A stretch of 7,514 nt of DNA from Flavobacteriales bacterium (lineage in GTDB: Bacteria > Bacteroidota > Bacteroidia > DT-38), in the NCBI GenBank assembly GCA_013214975.1, contig JABSPR010000398.1:1-7514 (forward strand), given 5' to 3'. The translations under genes were made by a program, and so were the position numbers. The notes below the pieces were generated by a model. It was not told the DNA's origin, made no database searches, and saw only the letters and a list, made by a program, of their open reading frames with translations. This document shows, one piece after another, positions 1 to 7,058 of this stretch. Position 1 is the first letter of the stretch; each line of letters opens with the position of its first letter.

Positions 1-128
1 AATTTTACATCAGGAGAGTTACCTTGCGTTTCCCAATACCTGTCTATCCGACCTCTTGGTACTACATTGCCAGCATCTTCTATTTTGCCGATGTTCTTAA
101 TTCCATATGTATTTCTTGGTTCGCTCAT
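1..128 (-). CDS. Partial small protein, start present, C-terminus beyond window
   Basis: An open frame begins with ATG at 126-128 and runs leftward off the window with no stop for 42 codons. The N-terminus reads MSEPRNTYGIKNIGKI and later contains an RGRIDRYWETQG stretch. It is hydrophilic, with no signal peptide or membrane segment in the visible part. The start lies one base after the TAG stop of the upstream 94-residue gene (TAGAATG), so the two are probably translationally coupled and co-transcribed. The bases before the ATG are A-rich with no Shine-Dalgarno sequence, as in the other genes here. I do not recognise the family. Its place at the end of a run of small coupled genes suggests it belongs to the same module, possibly of phage or integrative-element origin, but that is inference. 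Coding status rests on the uninterrupted frame and the coupling. Confidence 0.6.
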   Translation of the reverse strand, partial: MSEPRNTYGIKNIGKIEDAGNVVPRGRIDRYWETQGNSPDVK

Positions 129-129
129 T

Positions 130-414
130 CTATTTATCGTTGCATTGTGCTTTAGCAATTTTCTTTGAATTGATAGAAGTCTTGGTGTAAAGTGTTTTGA
201 TATCACCTTTAATGTCCTTGATGTCTATTTCAATCCCCTTGTCAATTTGTGTTTGGATTTGAATTATAACTTCCTTGAGATTGTGGGTGTAGGAGATTAA
301 TTCTTTGAGAAGTGTTTTAATTTCTCTGTGAACATATTTCGCCCAGTATCCTATGATTCCGAGGATGGCACTAAACAGCACCGAAATAATTATTAAATAA
401 TATTTTTCTATCAT
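130..414 (-). CDS. Small one-pass membrane protein with helical, coiled-coil-like tail
   Basis: This 94-residue protein has a strongly hydrophobic segment at about residues 5-25 (YYLIIISVLFSAILGIIGYW). A polar helical region from about residue 28 to the end follows, rich in I, L, K, E and D, with heptad-like spacing and a repetitive DIKDIKGDIKTLYTKT stretch. It is probably anchored in the inner membrane by its N-terminus, with the tail forming a coiled coil. The ATG overlaps the stop of the upstream 167-residue gene in an ATGA junction (411-414), a typical sign of translational coupling. No enzyme motif is visible. A small membrane protein with a coiled-coil tail inside a compact cluster resembles phage accessory, holin-like or spanin-like proteins, but a holin usually has more than one membrane segment. 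The function is therefore left open. I am confident it is a gene and not confident of its role. Confidence 0.75.
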   Translation of the reverse strand: MIEKYYLIIISVLFSAILGIIGYWAKYVHREIKTLLKELISYTHNLKEVIIQIQTQIDKGIEIDIKDIKGDIKTLYTKTSINSKKIAKAQCNDK

Positions 415-914
415 ATTGTTATGTTTTCGTTTATATCTATTGTTATTCCTTCACTCACGATAAAGCCTTTTAGAACTAATTGAATTCCGTATTTTCCAGA
501 GTCCAAAAACCTCATTGCTACCACTGCCACGCCTCCCTGTGCTTGCAAGAGTTCTTGCAATTTCACAGAGGGGATGGAGTAGTCGAGAGAGAATGCGGTA
601 TGTTCATTTGGAACAATGGATACTGAATCTGCGAGAAGCGTACTTTGCTCACCAAGTAGATCGCCAGCCAAAGTGAATACGTCAACTTTTACCTGTTCTA
701 AACTGTATGCTGATTCGCTAAAATTCTTAATTCCGATTGTTACACTTGCTTTGATGTTGCCAAAAAGAGACTTGAGATTTAGCTTGGGAAGCTTAAAAGA
801 ATCTATCCCGATGGATAGCTTTTTTATGTTCCTGTATTTCTTGAAATAGTCGTATCCTTTTTTTGCTCCGAAGGCCGAAACGGCTAATGCTAAGATTTTC
901 AGTATTGTCTTCAT
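411..914 (-). CDS. LEA14-like beta-rich protein with hydrophobic N-terminus
   Basis: This is a 167-residue protein. Residues 1-17 form a short hydrophobic stretch (KTILKILALAVSAFGA) followed by KK, which could be a membrane anchor or a weak export signal. No lipoprotein cysteine is visible. A basic linker, about 18-50 (YFKKYRNIKKL), leads to a beta-strand-rich region of about 52-165. The pattern IKASVTIGIKNFSESAYSLEQVKVDVF, then a loop and GEQSTLLADSVSIVPNEHTAFSLDYSI, resembles the alternating strands and N-F/N-P turn of LEA type 2 (LEA14/WHy) domains. That match is by eye only. Such domains are often surface or membrane-associated and bind hydrophobic or protein partners. The gene is first in a coupled cluster with the 94-residue membrane protein (4-base overlap) and has a strong palindrome five bases upstream of its ATG. 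Phage-type origin is possible, and the function is unknown. Confidence 0.75.
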   Translation of the reverse strand: MKTILKILALAVSAFGAKKGYDYFKKYRNIKKLSIGIDSFKLPKLNLKSLFGNIKASVTIGIKNFSESAYSLEQVKVDVFTLAGDLLGEQSTLLADSVSIVPNEHTAFSLDYSIPSVKLQELLQAQGGVAVVAMRFLDSGKYGIQLVLKGFIVSEGITIDINENITI

Positions 915-915
915 G

Positions 916-941
916 CCTCTGTAAACGGGCGTTTACAGGGG
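916..941. promoter_or_regulatory. Near-perfect palindrome just upstream of the small-gene cluster
   Basis: Arms CTGTAAACG (919-927) and CGTTTACAG (930-938) are exact inverted copies around a GG centre. The symmetry continues outward through a T/G position to CC (916-917) and GG (940-941). It ends a few bases before the ATG of the 167-residue gene, so in mRNA it would lie over the ribosome-binding region. A repressor operator or a hairpin that controls translation would both fit. Related CTGTAAA bases recur at 1008-1014. Confidence 0.5.
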
Positions 942-963
942 TATAGATATAAATGGACTGCTA

Positions 964-981
964 TTAACTGCCTTTAACTGC
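964..981. repeat. Tandem pair of TTAACTGC, 10-bp spacing
   Basis: TTAACTGC occurs at 964-971 and again at 974-981, starting exactly 10 bp apart, on one face of the helix. It lies in the spacer upstream of the minus-strand small-gene cluster. A pair of half-sites for a regulator or recombinase is possible. Two copies are too few to be sure. Confidence 0.35.
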
Positions 982-996
982 GTAACCTTGCATTTT

Positions 997-1015
997 CCTG
1001 CAAAGCCCTGTAAAA
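997..1015. repeat. Imperfect tandem pair CCTGCAAAG / CCTGTAAAA
   Basis: CCTGCAAAG (997-1005) and CCTGTAAAA (1007-1015) start 10 bp apart. The second copy shares CTGTAAA with the arms of the palindrome at 919-938. TTGCA (987-991 region) and TGCAA (999-1003) also form a small inverted repeat around TTTTCC. Together with the TTAACTGC pair, this makes 916-1015 a dense cluster of short repeated sites. Confidence 0.35.
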
Positions 1016-1053
1016 GGTTGTATTTTATATATGAATATGGTGGAGTGGAAAGA

Positions 1054-1302
1054 CTATTTCCCGAATGATCTAATAGAATTAAGCTTAGAGATTACTGTTC
1101 TACGATGTAACTGACGAAGCCTAATATAAGCTTCAACGCTTAATTTTTTTAGTCCTGATTTAATTTGATTTCTTAACTCTTGATGAGTTTGGCGAGTGCC
1201 TTCGTATTGTCCACGGCTTGAAAGATCTTTGCCTAATAGCATCATCATTTCTTTTACTGAGAGGTATATACTTCCAATTAATTGGATTTCATTTCCGTGC
1301 AA
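1054..1302 (-). CDS. Possible small basic protein, uncertain
   Basis: The frame is open for 82 codons from a TTG at 1302. The frame extends a little further, to a stop at 1330-1332, but contains no upstream ATG. The first in-frame ATGs are three in a row from position 1248, which would give a 64-residue protein. The product is basic and predicted helical: LSVKEMMMLLGKDL, a polar linker, then QELRNQIKSGLKKLSVEAYIRLRQLHRR. The SVKE...LLG opening followed by a basic helix loosely recalls small helix-turn-helix or excisionase-type proteins, but no family can be named. It sits 83 bases downstream of the DUF262 gene on the same strand. Against it are the lack of a good ATG start and its short length. 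It may be a real small DNA-binding gene, a remnant, or a chance frame. Confidence 0.35.
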   Translation of the reverse strand: MHGNEIQLIGSIYLSVKEMMMLLGKDLSSRGQYEGTRQTHQELRNQIKSGLKKLSVEAYIRLRQLHRRTVISKLNSIRSFGK

Positions 1303-1337
1303 CTTGTTTTGGTTGTGATGGTTGAGATACTACAACG

Positions 1338-1371
1338 AAGAAAAATGAGAAATCTTGTATTGAACAACAAG
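1338..1371 (-). terminator. Weak candidate terminator after the restriction operon
   Basis: On the minus strand, CTTGT and ACAAG (plus-strand positions 1354-1358 and 1367-1371) can pair around an 8-base loop. A T-rich run follows (plus-strand A-run around 1338-1353). The stem has only five pairs, so termination here is doubtful, but it lies directly after the DUF262 gene stop, where an operon end would be expected. Confidence 0.2.
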
Positions 1372-1385
1372 GTAAGTTATAAACT

Positions 1386-3908
1386 TTATATCAATACAGC
1401 TCCTTTCAATTTGTCAATCTCTTGCTTGAATGCCAATTCAAACTTAGGAAGGTTTTCGATGAAGAAACCACTCATTTCTTCCCAATTTGATTCTTCAAAT
1501 AGATTCACACCTCCTAATTCGCATTTCACTCTACTCATCTTGTTATCCTCGAGTTCTTCCCAAACTAACTCTTGTCCAAACCGTTGCTCTATCTGATCCT
1601 TGCGCTTTTCTAGCTGATTGAAATAACGCTTATTAATTTCCTTGTTTGATGTTGAGATTGTTAGCTCAATTCTAGCGTAGGTTCTTGTAATTAGAAACGT
1701 ATAGGATACCCCACTCACCCCTGCGCCAGTTTGTAACCAGTGGTCTTTTGTTGCCTTTACTTTGGAAAATAAAGTTGTATCGTGTAGTTGAGGCAAAAGT
1801 TGACTCCAGAATTCACGTCGCAGAACGTGTCTGTTCACTATTCCATCCTGTTCTGAATCGGCAGCATATTTTATCAATAGTTCGTCCTCTAATTCGAATG
1901 ACGATAAAAGCTTCTTTAGTGTTTTAAACTTTGTATTGCTATCGATATTTGCTTCAATAAAATATCCATTAATTAACTCTTGTGGAGCCCGAAAGTCCTC
2001 TTCATCCCTTGTTATTTTTAACGCCTCTTGCAAAGACAGAAGTAACTCTGTGTTTTTTGTATATAGTTTTCTAAGCACATAAAAATACATTTGAGCCACC
2101 TTGTTCTCTTCCACTTTGGCCGTTTCAAAAATAAAATACTCCAGCTTTTTGTGGGTTGGTTTTTCCGCGTCGAACAAGTTTATTTCACTATTCTCATCAA
2201 TAGTGGGAATCTCTATATTAGGATATTCCCAAATATCTACAAACCTGTTTGAAATAATTTCAAGGCGTTTATTATAGTTTTCAATATTCCATCCCTCTAT
2301 ACTTTGAAGATAACTATTTAGCCAAAGTCTGCTAAACTCATACCCTTGTTTACCTCCATCTTTATTCATGGACTTTTTTTCTAAAAAGGACTTATTGCTT
2401 AACGACCCATTGTTCCCAGACAATGTTAGATTAGCTATCGTGTTTGTGTACTTTTCTTTAAGACTAAAAAAGTCATCTGTGTCTAAATTTTCATTCCAAT
2501 CTTCATTTGGGTTTTGAGGGAATATATGTTCGATAGTTATGTTTTCATTAGAGGTATCTACATGTTCCCTATTGTTATGATTTTCTAACTTCTCGAACAT
2601 GTAATTTCTGTTCTTGGATTTAATATTATAAAGGTCTTTATCCTTCAACGAAGATATTAATTCTTCATTCGTCGGGAATTTTGCGCTACCTCTCTTTTTC
2701 ATTAACGCAATAGCAATTGAATCGTAATAATCTTCCGTATCCACCTCTGCGTACAGTGTCATGAAGATTTTATTCAATGCATTGGTAGGCAAACCAACTA
2801 CAAACCTTCTCCAAGAATACGACTGAATTAGCTTTGTAATGTTTACTAAAGTGTCGGCGTCTATAAGTCCATTATCTGCATCTTCAAAAACTTGTAACAA
2901 GAATGGGAAAGCTACATTAATCTCTAATCGAGTAATGTATTCCAGCTCTCTTTTTAACTCATTATTAGTAACTGTAGACGGATTTATTAATTTCTTATAA
3001 TGAGATGAGAGCGATTTAATTTTCTCTAATTCTTGATGGTATGCCTCATCTTTTCTTCCTGCATATAATTTTTTAAACTCAATATAAACCTTCCCTTTAT
3101 TAGGGATTTTTTTATTTCGAAGAGTTAAGTAATCCCTAATGTATTCGGACACCATAGATTTTTGCCTAGTCAAATCTCTTGCATTCTCTTCTATTGGATT
3201 CCATATCTGATCAAATATTCTATTTTGATCTTTCGGATCTAAATCCATAAGAATAAAATTTCTGATTAAATCTGATTGTGATAAATCCAAACCTGTCGAG
3301 TTTAAACTTTCGAAAATTCTTTGAGGGTCATCTTTCCCTCTCTCTAATGAAATCTCAACAAATATGAGCCTCTTAATGCCATTCAAGATTGTATTAAAAT
3401 TGTCTTGCTCTATTCTATCTCTAAAATAATTGTAGTTCTCAATAACATTTGAATATTTGTCGAACTCGGTTTCCGTACCATTCAGAATGGCTTTAAAAGC
3501 TAAAGAATTATTGTCGGTTTGTTTAAGCTTCAGTTTGCTCGATTCTTGTTGAACGTATTGATTGGTTAGATACAGGTTGTACAACATATCAATTTCTTGC
3601 TGCATACCATTTTCTTTCGCAAATCGATATAAGGCTACGTACAATATATTTATTGTCGTTAGCCGCTGTTGTCCATCTATGATTACTAATTCTTTTACCT
3701 CACTAGTACTGTATGCGCCTTCATGGATAAACACAATACTCCCAATAAAATGTGTTCCACGTTCTTGTTGCTCAACTGATATTATATCATTAAGTATCTC
3801 TCGGCACTCACTGGTTGTCCAATCATAATTTCTTTGATAAACTGGAATTACAAATTGCACATTTTGTGCTTGTAGAAAATTATTAATTGGAAGTTCGTTT
3901 GCTTGCAT
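1386..3908 (-). CDS. GmrSD/SspE-like restriction protein: DUF262 + DUF1524 HNH + DUF4268-like
   Basis: This 840-residue protein probably acts as a cytoplasmic DNA-targeting defence nuclease. Residues 1-220 carry the DUF262 (GmrS-like, ParB-fold NTPase) signature: VIPVYQRNYDW at 20-30, FIGSIV at 54-59, IIDGQQRLTTI at 76-86, and RIFESLNSTGLDLSQSDLIRN at about 197-217. Residues 455-515 carry the DUF1524 (GmrD-like) HNH signature: IEHIFPQ at 459-465 with H461, then NTIANLTL at 489-496 and SNKSFLEKK at 504-512. Residues of about 690-836 match DUF4268 by eye (FWSQLLPQL, WLQTGAG, RIELTIST, NKRYFNQLEKRKDQIE). Residues 575-690 are unassigned. Known relatives cut glucosylated or hydroxymethylated phage DNA (GmrSD, BrxU) or respond to phosphorothioate marks (SspE). 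The ATG follows the Type IIG gene stop by ten A/T-rich bases, so the two are almost certainly one transcript. All key motifs look intact. Confidence 0.93.
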   Translation of the reverse strand: MQANELPINNFLQAQNVQFVIPVYQRNYDWTTSECREILNDIISVEQQERGTHFIGSIVFIHEGAYSTSEVKELVIIDGQQRLTTINILYVALYRFAKENGMQQEIDMLYNLYLTNQYVQQESSKLKLKQTDNNSLAFKAILNGTETEFDKYSNVIENYNYFRDRIEQDNFNTILNGIKRLIFVEISLERGKDDPQRIFESLNSTGLDLSQSDLIRNFILMDLDPKDQNRIFDQIWNPIEENARDLTRQKSMVSEYIRDYLTLRNKKIPNKGKVYIEFKKLYAGRKDEAYHQELEKIKSLSSHYKKLINPSTVTNNELKRELEYITRLEINVAFPFLLQVFEDADNGLIDADTLVNITKLIQSYSWRRFVVGLPTNALNKIFMTLYAEVDTEDYYDSIAIALMKKRGSAKFPTNEELISSLKDKDLYNIKSKNRNYMFEKLENHNNREHVDTSNENITIEHIFPQNPNEDWNENLDTDDFFSLKEKYTNTIANLTLSGNNGSLSNKSFLEKKSMNKDGGKQGYEFSRLWLNSYLQSIEGWNIENYNKRLEIISNRFVDIWEYPNIEIPTIDENSEINLFDAEKPTHKKLEYFIFETAKVEENKVAQMYFYVLRKLYTKNTELLLSLQEALKITRDEEDFRAPQELINGYFIEANIDSNTKFKTLKKLLSSFELEDELLIKYAADSEQDGIVNRHVLRREFWSQLLPQLHDTTLFSKVKATKDHWLQTGAGVSGVSYTFLITRTYARIELTISTSNKEINKRYFNQLEKRKDQIEQRFGQELVWEELEDNKMSRVKCELGGVNLFEESNWEEMSGFFIENLPKFELAFKQEIDKLKGAVLI

Positions 3909-3918
3909 AATCTATATA

Positions 3919-6900
3919 TTAACTTTCCTCGACTATCTTAATCTCCTCCTCACTCAACCCATACAGCTCATAAACCATTTGGTCTATTTCTCTATCCGTT
4001 TTATCAATCTCTGCTTTTAGCGTTTGTGCCTCTGCTTTCTTTTTCTCAAAAACATCCATCCAATCCATTTCATCGGACTTTGTAAGTTTCTCCCCTCCCA
4101 CTTTTTTAATGGCTTTGTTGAGTTCTTTGATAAAATCAGAAAACTCTAAAAAGTACCAGTTTTGAAGTTTTTTAGATACAGAATCAAGGGCGTACTGTGA
4201 TTGAAAATATTTGGTAAACTGAACTCTTGATTTATAAAATTCTTTTTCTAATCCTACTTTACTAATTGCAAACTCAATTAAGTCTGCTTGATTACATGTT
4301 GAATTATATGGCAACTCTAATAGTTGTGATCTTTTAACCTTTGGGAAGGTGATTTTATTATCAGAGAAAGTATTATTGAAATAATAATAAATCAATCTAG
4401 AATTAAGTATGCACAATAAATACTTTAGCTCATGCCCATTTGTGTTTTTGTTTATTACATACGTTGTTTGATCAGTATAATAGTTCTCATCATCAAAACA
4501 AGTCATGATTCTTTTTCCTAAAATCTGTCTTGTTATTAGTTTTTCCCGTTCAAATATTTCCTTTGTCCTAAATGCTTGGTTTGTATATAATTTTTCGTTC
4601 TCAGGTTTATAATCAATGAATATTCCATCATATGTATTATAATATCCAAAGATGTTTTTACCTAAAATAAATTTCTTATAACTGTTATCCTTACAGACCT
4701 CGAACAACAAGTCTTTTCGAACTTTAATCCCATTCTTAATTTCAAAAAAACTGCCTAACTTTTTAAATTGATTTAATTTATTAATAATTGGAATTGCCGA
4801 AATATTCAACTTTTCATTTATCAAATAATCTTGTTCCACAAAAGCCTTTTGTGGAATTTCTTTTTCAAAATCAAACTCAGCATTGTTTATTTTGAAAAAC
4901 CTAACCAAGTTACCTTCTTTAAAATTCGAGATTAAGAACGTAACTGTTTTAACACTTGCATCCGTAAAAATATCTTTATCACTTGATGCAATAATTTCTA
5001 ACGAGAATTTATCAATTATAAATTTTCGTAATGTCCTATCATAGTCATTAGTTAAGAACACAGAAGGAGTAATAAAAGATAGCTTCCCTTTTGCATTTAT
5101 CAATGAACAAGATTTTTCAATAAACAGCTTATACAAATCCAACTGATATGAAACCGTTGTATACTTTTTTATGTAATAGTTTTTTTCCTCCTCAGAAAAC
5201 AACTCTCTACTCCTAACATATGGAGGATTCCCAATCACCACATCAAAACCACCCATTTCAAAAATGGAAGCAAATTCATCTTCCCACTTAAAAGCTTTGT
5301 CGCCAGCAACAGTTTTACTATCAATTAGAGAATTGCCACATTTAATATTACTGCTTAAGTCGTTTAGTTTTCTGCGAGGTTGTGCGGTGCGGAGCCAAAG
5401 AGAGAGTTTGGCTATTTCTACAGATTCTTCGTTAATGTCTACACCGAAAATATTATTCTCTAAAACAGTGTTTTCAATATTTGGGAATGGCAGACCTCCT
5501 CCAAGTAAACTATTCTGAAGGTCATCTATATAGCCATGTTCTTTTATCAAGAAATCTAAAGCTTGGTTTAGAAATGCACCAGAGCCACAAGCAGGGTCGC
5601 ATATAGTAATAGTAAGCAACCAGTTTCTATATCCCTCTAAATTATCTTGCAATGCCTTTAACACCTTAGTAGGCCTACCCTTTCTACTCTTTAAATACTC
5701 CTCCTCTTCTATACCAAACTCAGCTTTCTTTTCAGTACAAAGTTTCCCAACAGTATTCTCTACAATGTATTTGGTAATATACTTGGGTGTATAGAAAACA
5801 CCGTCTTTTTTACGTTTAGAAGTTTGCTCTACAAATTCCCCCCCTTCAATTTCTGCATTAACGCTTTCTATTTCGTTAAGAGAGTTTTCAAAAATGTGGC
5901 CTAGAATATTTACGTCTACTTGGCTTTCGAAATCATAGGCTTGTAAGGCTTTGGTATGTTTGTAAAGCAAGTCGTCACTTACTATTAACGAATCTAAAAT
6001 GGAATCTGGTTTAAATAGTCCACCGTTGTATGCAAAGATTTCGGCGCTTTTGTCCGTCCCTTTTCTACCTGTATCTAAGTATGTAAAGTACTTTTGGTAG
6101 CGAGAGAACAAGGGAACTATTTCGTCCATCTCATTCAATTTATCCCACTGCTCTAGTATTTTAAGTGTAGAATTGGGCGGCAACAAACCTCTATCCTCAG
6201 CAAAAAAGATAAACAGAAAGCGGTCAATTAGCTTTTGAGACTTTTGAAATAAAGCCTGCTTAATGTTCTTTACGGCACGGTCGGTGTCCTCCTTTTCTAA
6301 CTCAGAACGGAAGACTTCGTTTTTCATATTTAGCTTTACCAGGTCTCTAAAAAGCTCACGTTTAAACTGCGAGTAATCTTTGTAGAATTGTTTGGTAATG
6401 GCTTCCTCTTCCTGTAGAGAAGCCTTCTTTATTTTTAAAGGAACATTGTTTAATAGGTTCTCGCTATTTAAGCATAGATACATTAACTCAAACTGTTCCA
6501 GAGAAAGATCGAATAAATTGAACTCTTCAAACTCATCTGATGTCTGAATATAGAATCTTAGTTTCTCGAAATTGGAACTAATAATGTATTCGCAAGTTGG
6601 ATGATGAGATTTGTAATCGAATGCTTGTTGGCGAATTGATTCCAAATCTTTTGTCTTAGTTCCTTTTAACTCTATAACCCCAAGTGCTTTACCATCTACC
6701 AATATTGCACCATCTGCTTTTTTTGCTCCTTTAAGATTTTTAAGTTCTGTGGTAAGATTAAATTTCGCACTAGGGTTTAGAACATAGCCAAAAACGGTAA
6801 CAAATAGTTCTCTAAGAAACCCCTCCTGAAACTGTTCTTCTTTACTTGTCTTAATGTTCTCCTGTATGGCAGAATCATGAAAGTACTTTGTGAACTTTTT

Positions 6901-6975
6901 ATAAGCTTTTGCAACTACGTCTCTGTCTTGGAGTGCTAGATGCTTTTTGAGTACTGAGGTTTGGAATAATGACAT
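3919..6975 (-). CDS. Type IIG/IIL restriction-modification enzyme (fused nuclease and adenine methyltransferase)
   Basis: This 1018-residue single-chain enzyme is predicted to methylate adenine at N6 in its target and to cut unmodified sites. Residues 50-125 form a PD-(D/E)XK nuclease: E77, D88 in KKADGAI, E102 and K104 in IELKG, then RQQAFDYK at 115-122. A helical linker follows, with FLFIFFAEDRGLLPP at 253-267. The gamma-class methyltransferase has motif X, DGVFYTP at 391-397; motif I, DPACGSGAFL at 460-469; NIFGVDINEESVEIAKLSLWL at 508-528; and motif IV, NPPY at 583-586. Residues of about 735-900 look like a TaqI-C-type target-recognition domain. A helical C-terminus ends in YELYGLSEEEIKIVE. 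Length and order match complete family members. The target sequence cannot be read from the protein. It is the first gene of the operon with the DUF262 gene. The 3' recognition half is clearly AT-richer than the 5' half. Confidence 0.95.
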   Translation of the reverse strand: MSLFQTSVLKKHLALQDRDVVAKAYKKFTKYFHDSAIQENIKTSKEEQFQEGFLRELFVTVFGYVLNPSAKFNLTTELKNLKGAKKADGAILVDGKALGVIELKGTKTKDLESIRQQAFDYKSHHPTCEYIISSNFEKLRFYIQTSDEFEEFNLFDLSLEQFELMYLCLNSENLLNNVPLKIKKASLQEEEAITKQFYKDYSQFKRELFRDLVKLNMKNEVFRSELEKEDTDRAVKNIKQALFQKSQKLIDRFLFIFFAEDRGLLPPNSTLKILEQWDKLNEMDEIVPLFSRYQKYFTYLDTGRKGTDKSAEIFAYNGGLFKPDSILDSLIVSDDLLYKHTKALQAYDFESQVDVNILGHIFENSLNEIESVNAEIEGGEFVEQTSKRKKDGVFYTPKYITKYIVENTVGKLCTEKKAEFGIEEEEYLKSRKGRPTKVLKALQDNLEGYRNWLLTITICDPACGSGAFLNQALDFLIKEHGYIDDLQNSLLGGGLPFPNIENTVLENNIFGVDINEESVEIAKLSLWLRTAQPRRKLNDLSSNIKCGNSLIDSKTVAGDKAFKWEDEFASIFEMGGFDVVIGNPPYVRSRELFSEEEKNYYIKKYTTVSYQLDLYKLFIEKSCSLINAKGKLSFITPSVFLTNDYDRTLRKFIIDKFSLEIIASSDKDIFTDASVKTVTFLISNFKEGNLVRFFKINNAEFDFEKEIPQKAFVEQDYLINEKLNISAIPIINKLNQFKKLGSFFEIKNGIKVRKDLLFEVCKDNSYKKFILGKNIFGYYNTYDGIFIDYKPENEKLYTNQAFRTKEIFEREKLITRQILGKRIMTCFDDENYYTDQTTYVINKNTNGHELKYLLCILNSRLIYYYFNNTFSDNKITFPKVKRSQLLELPYNSTCNQADLIEFAISKVGLEKEFYKSRVQFTKYFQSQYALDSVSKKLQNWYFLEFSDFIKELNKAIKKVGGEKLTKSDEMDWMDVFEKKKAEAQTLKAEIDKTDREIDQMVYELYGLSEEEIKIVEES

Positions 6976-6979
6976 TTAA

Positions 6980-6990
6980 TATACCGTATA
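6980..6990. promoter_or_regulatory. Small palindrome at the restriction gene start
   Basis: TATAC and GTATA flank a single central base (TATACCGTATA on the plus strand), five bases from the ATG of the Type IIG gene. It overlaps the ribosome-binding region. An operator for self-control of the restriction enzyme is possible, but it is short and could arise by chance in AT-rich DNA. Confidence 0.25.
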
Positions 6991-7015
6991 AGTTTAAAGA
7001 GAACGCCAATGTTCC

Positions 7016-7044
7016 CAAATGATAACCATGGCTAAGGTATCCAA
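7016..7044 (-). promoter_or_regulatory. Candidate Bacteroidota-type promoter of the restriction operon
   Basis: On the minus strand, TTG (plus positions 7042-7044) is followed 17 bases later by TATCATTTG (7016-7024). This resembles the Bacteroidota TTG / TAnnTTTG promoter except for one extra base inside the -7 element. It lies about 40 bases upstream of the Type IIG start codon, a sensible leader length. Confidence 0.35.
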
Positions 7045-7046
7045 TT

Positions 7047-7058
7047 TGCAATATTGCA
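7047..7058. promoter_or_regulatory. Perfect 12-bp palindrome beside the candidate promoter
   Basis: TGCAATATTGCA is fully self-complementary and lies two bases outside the candidate -33 element. A dimeric regulator bound here could control the restriction operon. No regulator gene is encoded next to it in this window. Confidence 0.35.

Noticed and set aside
616..849. Plus-strand 77-codon frame
   Set aside because: It lies opposite the better-supported 167-residue gene, has no recognisable domain, and is explained as an antisense shadow.
1282..1596. Plus-strand 104-codon frame
   Set aside because: Most of it is antisense to the C-terminal DUF4268-like part of the DUF262 gene. It is serine- and asparagine-rich with no family features.
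3562..3828. Plus-strand 88-codon frame
   Set aside because: It is antisense to the conserved DUF262 motifs, so the minus strand is clearly the coding one.
5264..5518. Plus-strand 84-codon frame
   Set aside because: It is antisense to the conserved methyltransferase core of the Type IIG gene.
1386..6975. BREX, DISARM or a classical Type I system
   Set aside because: No ATPase, helicase, phosphatase, separate HsdS or HsdR gene is present in the window. The methyltransferase carries its own nuclease and recognition domain.
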